DNA of 43,500 nucleotides from assembly GCA_012295275.1 (NCBI GenBank), contig CM022665.1, positions 10,750,476 to 10,793,975 of the forward strand, read 5' to 3'. Below, in pieces: positions 37,205 to 43,500 of the stretch. This DNA comes from Chrysomallon squamiferum. Taxonomy: Eukaryota; Mollusca; Gastropoda; Neomphalida; Peltospiridae. The notes beneath the pieces were generated by a model that did not search any database, was not told where the DNA came from, and saw nothing but the letters and a program-made list of their open reading frames with translations. The position numbers and the translations under genes are program-made. Within the stretch, counting starts at the first letter, position 1, and every line of letters starts with the position of its first letter.

Positions 37205-37525
37205 ATTACTAGTGTTGATACTGTTTGTTATTCAACTGACGTACGAACTTTTACTATTAGTTTTATAGATCGTATTGTTAGTAGTAATGCTATACTGCTA
37301 TAGTTATTTACAGTGGCATATCGTGTATTAGTGTTGATACTATTATACTTCTTCAACAGTGTTGATAATTTTTAAATTTTTTGAACTTACGTATCTATTG
37401 TTATTACTGGTGTCGATGCTGTTATACTTCTTCAGTAGTGTTGATACTGTTAAAGTTTTTAAACTTGCATATCTGCTGTTATTACTAGTGTTGATGCTGT
37501 TACAGTTATTAACAGTGACATATAG
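37205..37525. repeat. 78-bp tandem repeat, about 2.5 clear copies
   Basis: TAGTGTTGATAC / TGGTGTCGATGC / TAGTGTTGATGC start units near 37329, 37408 and 37486, a period of 78-79 bp. Shared internal strings include TATACTTCTTCA, TTTTTAAA and GTTATTACT. A further partial start (ACTAGTGTTGATACTG) is seen at 37207. Confidence 0.7.
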
Positions 37526-38112
37526 AGAATTCTTTCGTTAAGGGAGGCAGAGGGGATGGTTTGCCCGAAATTGTAAAAAAACAAGAAACAACAACAAGTA
37601 TCAGTTTCTTCTTGCTTTGCCCAAATTTTCCCCTCAGTTACGCTCGAATTTGATAAGGCTTGTTGCCCCCTCCCAACCCTCTCAGCCCTTCTTTTCCCAT
37701 GTTTTTTCAACTGATGTACGTACTGTCATTATTATATGTTTCGACAAATGTGTTTGATTTCTCTTCAGCTTCACTGGGTCACTGTAACTGTATATAAGTG
37801 TTTCGTTGGTCTGTGCATTTGAATCGATTTCGCTTGAAAATTGTCGATCCACCGAACTTGACACTCCCATGTACAGTAAACACAACCACGCTGCGCCCGC
37901 AATTTGATAGCAACGTCTACGCATCTGGATAGCAACCTAGACAAGTTAACTGGGTGCAACGTTATAGAAAAGGAAAGGAATATTTATTTTTGATATCGTA
38001 GAACGGTGTTAGTCATACATATATTATTGTTATAGCAACGACACGTTTTGTCATGTAATATCCGTTGTTTTATTTCTTTGAATTTAATATAGCTAATGTA
38101 TTGTGTGTGTAT

Positions 38113-38144
<32 letters not shown>

Positions 38145-38298
38145 TGAGGTATCTGTATTTATATGTATGTAATATACGTTTGTATGTATGTAAGTATATA
38201 GTTTGATATATATATATAATATCTATATAATATGCAAATACCATGTATGACATATAAGTAAAATAATATGGAAAAGAAACGACGTTTTACTCTTAAAT

Positions 38299-38405
<107 letters not shown>

Positions 38406-38914
38406 AGCCCTCTTTATACACGCATTATAATATGTAGGTCAACGATGTTAACATCTCTACTCAAACTGAATTAGACTATTACGCACACAGCACTTACGAC
38501 AGAAACTGAAGCAATAACGTAATACCGCACGTTACCTAATAAAACACTTGAGACTAGACAAGTAGTTTATGACGATTATAGCTCAATTATTATGTCATTC
38601 GTTGAGATAATGAGTGGTCACGTGACTATAAAATGAACTTTATTTTCGGACTACAGAGAAAATATAATATGAAGTAAAGGTCATTCGGAAATTTATTTTA
38701 TTCATTTATTTATTTATTTTGTTATTATTGTTGTTGTTGGTGTTGTTGTTTTATTTTTTATTTTTTTTTAAACAGTATCTAAAACAGAGCTAATATACTC
38801 TAGAATCTTTAGAACCTCAATTCGATTTCTGCAGCTCTTTTTTATTTTATTTTATTTTTATTTTTATTTTTGTTTTTATTTTTTTTACTTTTTTCACTTT
38901 TTTTTTTTTTTTTT

Positions 38915-38975
38915 CCAGACGCCACATAACCGTAAATAAAATGCTTTTAGTGCGTCGTTAAATAAAACATTAAAT
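38915..38975 (+). mobile_element. SINE 3' tail, molluscan type
   Basis: GACGCCACATAACCGTAAAT followed by AAAATG, then TTTTAGTGCGTCGTTAAA and TAAAACAT. This is nearly identical to the recalled 3' end of a widespread molluscan SINE and is the best-preserved trace in the window. Upstream is only T-rich simple sequence, so the copy is 5'-truncated. Confidence 0.75.
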
Positions 38976-39384
38976 TTTTTCTTTTTAAATTCTTTTTTTT
39001 ATTGTTTTCTTTTATGCTTTTTATTTATCATTTAAAATCTTTTTTATCATAATTTTTTTTCTTTCATTCTTTTTCACACTTTATTATTTTTTTTTTCTTC
39101 TTTTACTTTTTTTTTTCTTCCTTTATTTTTCTTTAAATTTTAAAAGTATTATTTCTGTGTTCAGCCCTATAGGTGACCGATAACAATGATTAAGCTGGAG
39201 GGTATAATTTATTTAGATATCACATTTGCAGGTATTATTATTACGAGAAAGTAAATTTCATATTGAAGTTACAAAATTAAAGACATTCAATATATACTAA
39301 TCAGCAACTGTCAGTCTACGACTTTGCTTTGCAAATTAAGTCGATTTCATCTATTACAAAATGTGAGAAGCCTGTTTCTCCAAA

Positions 39385-39415
39385 ATGTCTACAGGCGGCA
39401 ACATCAAAGTGCAAG
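39385..39415 (+). other. Weak candidate short first coding exon
   Basis: An ATG opens ten codons (MSTGGNIKVQ) and the eleventh is split by a GTAGGT donor. The peptide resembles the start of a kinesin motor domain (family pattern xxIKVxVRVRP), whose next residues would lie in the following exon. No following exon is seen before 43,500. An exon this short is expected by chance, so the call is weak. Confidence 0.15.
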
Positions 39416-39719
39416 GTAGGTTATCTTACCTGATACGATAGAACAGGTAACAAGAAATAACGGGAAATGATATGCAATGGGGGGAAAAGTTAATAATTAT
39501 TAAATGAAATTATACTGGCAGCTACAGGTAATGTAAATAACACTTTTAAAATATTAATTTGTGAAGGGGGGAGGTGCGAGAGTTACTGCTTTTTGGTTGT
39601 TGTTTTTTTTTTTTTTTTTTTTTGTTTGTTGTTGTTTTGTATTTCTGTTAGTTCTTTTTTTTCTTCTTCTTCTTCTTCTTTTTTCCTCAGTTTTTTATTA
39701 GTATTTTTTTATTACTGTC

Positions 39720-39720
<1 letters not shown>

Positions 39721-39759
<39 letters not shown>

Positions 39760-39785
39760 TATTTATATTTATATTTATATTTGTA
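39721..39785. repeat. (TTTA)n then (ATTTAT)n microsatellite
   Basis: Eight to nine TTTA units followed by four ATTTATAT-like units. Confidence 0.88.
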
Positions 39786-40339
39786 TCTGTCAATCTATCT
39801 CTCTGTTATTATTTAATTTTTTCTTGGCATTTTCGTGTAGTTAAATGGTATTAATTTTTTTAATAATTTTATTTCATAAATTTACATAGCTTTATTTTTA
39901 TTTTTATTTTATATTAAATTTTATTTATTTTATTTCATTTTTATTATCATATTTCATTTTTATCATCATATTTTATTTTGTTTACATTCATTGTTCATTG
40001 TTCCTTTTTGTTTTATTTAATTATTATTATTTTACTTATTTTTGTTTAATTTATATGTGACATTTTTAACTGAAAAATATATTTGATTTTGGAAATACAA
40101 TACAGCCGGTATATGTTTCCAAACCTATTAATTACAACATTTTTATTGATTTTATATGATCATTTTACCGTTTGTTCGGAAACTATTTTTTTATTAGAGG
40201 CTGGATAAAACATTCAGAAGACTGTAAGTTGCATGTTCTTGTTAATGTTAGATATTGGGACAAGCTGTAATTCAAAATTCAATAACAAGTATTGTTACAG
40301 GTTCGAATATTACACACACGAACATACAGAAAAACATAC

Positions 40340-40830
<491 letters not shown>

Positions 40831-41186
40831 TATTTGGTCGAATTAAGCGATTTAATTATTTTTCCACAATTTCTAGATTTTATTGTCAGGTAATGTACTT
40901 ACTTGATATGTATTAGTTTTTCATTTGTGCTGATTAAGTACGCCACGTAACGTTTCATACTATGACTTTATATACCATAACAACATGATAATACACCATA
41001 GTCTTAGCATCAGGTAATATCCGCACTTTCGCTTAGAGAGATTTAATCTCAGATCCATTGTTCATAAGCTTGTAGTTCTACCATTAAAACGTCCAATCTG
41101 TCACTTACTGAGTCTTAAAATACAAACTTTACTAGTGTGACAGATCCTACACGAGCACTTTTGAGTATTACTTCTTCAGTATTGTA

Positions 41187-41281
41187 TACATACATACATA
41201 CATACATACACATACAGACAGACAGACATACATACATATCTACACAGACACACACACACACACACACACATACGCACATAA

Positions 41282-41352
<71 letters not shown>
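41187..41352. repeat. (CATA)n, (CA)n and (TA)n compound microsatellite
   Basis: Three simple arrays in succession, ending with a TA run of about 56 bp. Confidence 0.93.
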
Positions 41353-41356
<4 letters not shown>

Positions 41357-41834
41357 TATTAATATTATATTTATTTAACATTTTCATGATCTGGACCTAC
41401 CAAGACCTTGACAAAAACAAGAGCGCTATCAAATAATTTAACAGGATGCGGCGACTGTATCAAATTGTCCAATCTACTCGACAAAGACTTAATATTTATC
41501 AAAAGTTGACGTACTCGCATTATTCTGTTGGCAGTTTTCTTAACATGGCAGTGACCGTGAAACAGTATCAGTGTTAGGAGATGAATCACCAGAGCAACAA
41601 CAACAGCATGGCTCACCTATCTACTTGCCCGGCCCCCCGGGGAGTCCGGTGGTTTCGGTATTAAGGGACAAAAGGGTATCATTTACTGTGTCCGATGATG
41701 CGTGCTGTTCTCATCCATGGAGTCTGTTATTAGAGTAAGATTTTTGTTTTTTAACACATTTCCTTGTCAACTGGCGTATTTGTTATACTTAGTTTTTGAT
41801 AGAGCTCAGATTCAAAGCGATTCAGGTGAGTGAC

Positions 41835-42135
41835 AGTGATGATGTTGTTGTTGTTGATAATAATAAACTAGTTTTAATAGTAGCAGTAGTAGTGGCAATA
41901 GCAGTAGTAGTGGCAGTATCAGTAGTAGTAATAGTTGTAATAGTAGTACCAGTTGTAATAATAGTAGCAGTGGTAGTGATGGTTGTAGTATTTAGTAGTA
42001 GTAGTTGTTGATTTATTAGTTTTAATAGTAGTAGTGGTAATAGTAGTTGCAATAGTAGTAATAGTAATTGTTATAGTAGTTGTAATAGTAGTAAATTTAG
42101 TAGCAGTAATAATAATAGTAATAGTAGTAGTATTA
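41835..42135. repeat. Degenerate (AGT)n trinucleotide block
   Basis: AGT/TAG units with interspersed GTT and AAT units for 300 bp, in the same strand orientation as the block at 31,320-32,000. Confidence 0.8.
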
Positions 42136-42779
42136 TATACGTGTTTGTGTGTGTGTATTTATGTACATGTATGTACGTATCCTTCCATCTTTACCTAAAT
42201 TCATACATCCATCTGTACATTCATCTTTTCATCCATACGTCCGACCCTCCTATCTGTTCAAATATACATCCATCTGTTTATTAACTTATTCGTTCAGCTG
42301 TCGTTTTCTATTAAGACCTGTTTGTATGAAAAGAAATGTATTCTATGAATGAAATATCATTTCTGTGTACCTAGTGTACATATGCACTGATACAGAAACC
42401 CATTTATTAACATAGCTGATTATATACTTACTTGCACATGAAAGCGACACATTATGAACTAAGCAACCAAAGTTACGTTCATGACTACTTTAAATGTCAT
42501 CACGTTAGTTGTTGTTTTTTTTGTTGTTTTTTTGTCATTGCACATACACACAATTACACAGACACCCAGACTGGGAAATTATCTGTAAACGTATGCACTG
42601 TCATGTCTACTGACGCGCATGTGCATTTAGCATCTTTAGTAAAATTCAGTTATCCAAATAAAATAAAGATTATTTTGATAAAACCAGTATGATTTAGTTA
42701 CATCAAAATCCTATTAAAATGATACCTTAGACAATGACTTTGTATTTTTGGGCATAAATAAGAGAAACTATTTCTTCAA

Positions 42780-42781
42780 AA

Positions 42782-42816
<35 letters not shown>

Positions 42817-42818
42817 AT
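42780..42818. repeat. (AAAT)n microsatellite
   Basis: About nine tandem AAAT units. Confidence 0.92.
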
Positions 42819-43389
42819 GTATTACTGATACGTATAGAAAAAAATGTTTTATCTGGAACTGAAGTAAAATTATCGTGTTTAATTGACTGTATAAGAAACA
42901 CTGAAATAATCAAACTGTCAAAGTGACTGTGATTTGAACGATATCTTTTTCAAACCACAACTCTGCCAGCAACAGCTAAAATGAAAGATACCGTTTCCAA
43001 ACTAGAATAAGAAATAAAAAAATTAAACAGTTCTCTGTGTAAAAGAAAAGAAGAAATTAATGTAAATTATCAAAGAGAAAAAGAAAACAAGAAAATGCTG
43101 TCTGTTGACATCTTCATGGTAATCTCAGTTGGCAAAAGTGTTTTCACCATTGCGTTTTATGGCTTCCTCTCTTGCGGCTGAAAAATGTACTTATTTATTA
43201 TACACGTTTTATTTGTGCTTTACGTAAGCTATGCTGATCTCTCTAGTGTTATCTGAGAAGTAGTTAATTTTCGTAAATTGCTAATTTGGGTATACTGTGC
43301 TATTTTATTAACTACAGTACTTTGTGAATGGTATGTAAAACGGCGTGATACAGATTTTCAAATTATATATGTAATTTATCTATTCCTTT

Positions 43390-43429
43390 ATTGTTATTAT
43401 TATTATTATTAGTAGTAGTAGTACTAGCA

Positions 43430-43464
<35 letters not shown>

Positions 43465-43490
43465 TATTATTTATTTATTTATTTATTCAT
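43390..43490. repeat. (ATT)n, (AGT)n and (ATTT)n compound repeat at the window edge
   Basis: Three short simple arrays in succession, the middle one of AGT units, running to near the end of the window. Confidence 0.88.
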
Positions 43491-43500
43491 TTCTGTCTCT

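Noticed and set aside
37537-37690. Possible transposon ends around GGGAGGCAGAGGGG and CCCCCTCCCAACCC
   Set aside because: The complementarity is low-complexity G/C runs and no target-site duplication could be found.
37682-37959. Two overlapping minus-strand ORFs, one with a signal-like start
   Set aside because: No splice sites, no domain and no supporting composition; likely chance.
41371-41619. Minus-strand ORF with a hydrophobic start (HAVVVALVIHLLTLILF) followed by basic helices, like a small secreted cytokine
   Set aside because: There is no in-frame ATG at the start; a stop lies directly upstream, and the possible acceptor (ATAG) lacks a pyrimidine tract.

Overview
This window is AT-rich animal nuclear DNA full of microsatellites, most likely from a mollusc. 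Three things point there. Genes are split by GT-AG introns. The proteins are diverged invertebrate forms of animal families. Three diverged traces match a short interspersed element (SINE) that I remember as common in gastropod and other molluscan genomes, with a 3' tail built around 'GTGCGTCGTTAAATAAAACAT'. The species cannot be named from this window, and the SINE match is from memory, not a database search.

Region 1 (1-7,600, + strand) holds the 3' two thirds of a USP6NL/RN-tre-type Rab GTPase-activating protein. Six coding exons (221-4931) give 520 residues ending at a TGA; the 5' part lies before the window. Just behind the stop is a decayed second copy of its last exon plus the start of its 3'UTR (about 5,155-5,835). 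Region 2 (7,600-12,800) is AT-rich sequence between two convergent genes, with no gene seen.

Region 3 (12,817-15,328, - strand) is a complete five-exon gene for a 251-residue protein of the MOLO1/TPM type, with a signal peptide and a hydrophobic C-terminal tail. A decayed SINE fills over half of its third intron. Region 4 (17,881-19,150, - strand) is a complete two-coding-exon GNB1L gene (WD-repeat protein, 319 residues). A 455-bp hAT-like non-autonomous element (17,100-17,554) lies between genes 3 and 4.

Region 5 (about 19,200-29,400) is mostly intergenic: A-rich sequence with a diverged tandem repeat, two related (GA)n blocks, a pentanucleotide 'GGTAT' block and an inverted repeat around (CA)n. 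Region 6 (29,400-43,500) starts with an orphan first coding exon (29,810-29,914, + strand). It has a strong Kozak context, a GTAAGT donor, upstream ORFs and an IKQEPDD motif, and looks like the start of a nuclear regulator whose other exons lie beyond the window. The rest is simple repeats, SINE remnants and a 78-bp tandem repeat.

The three named genes belong to unrelated pathways: Rab/endocytic control, receptor-associated membrane protein, and PIKK-stability WD protein. I see no operon-like or cluster logic and no clear novel multigene system. The most interesting points are the exon duplication, the splice-dependent C terminus of the MOLO1-like gene, the hAT-like element and the orphan first exon.
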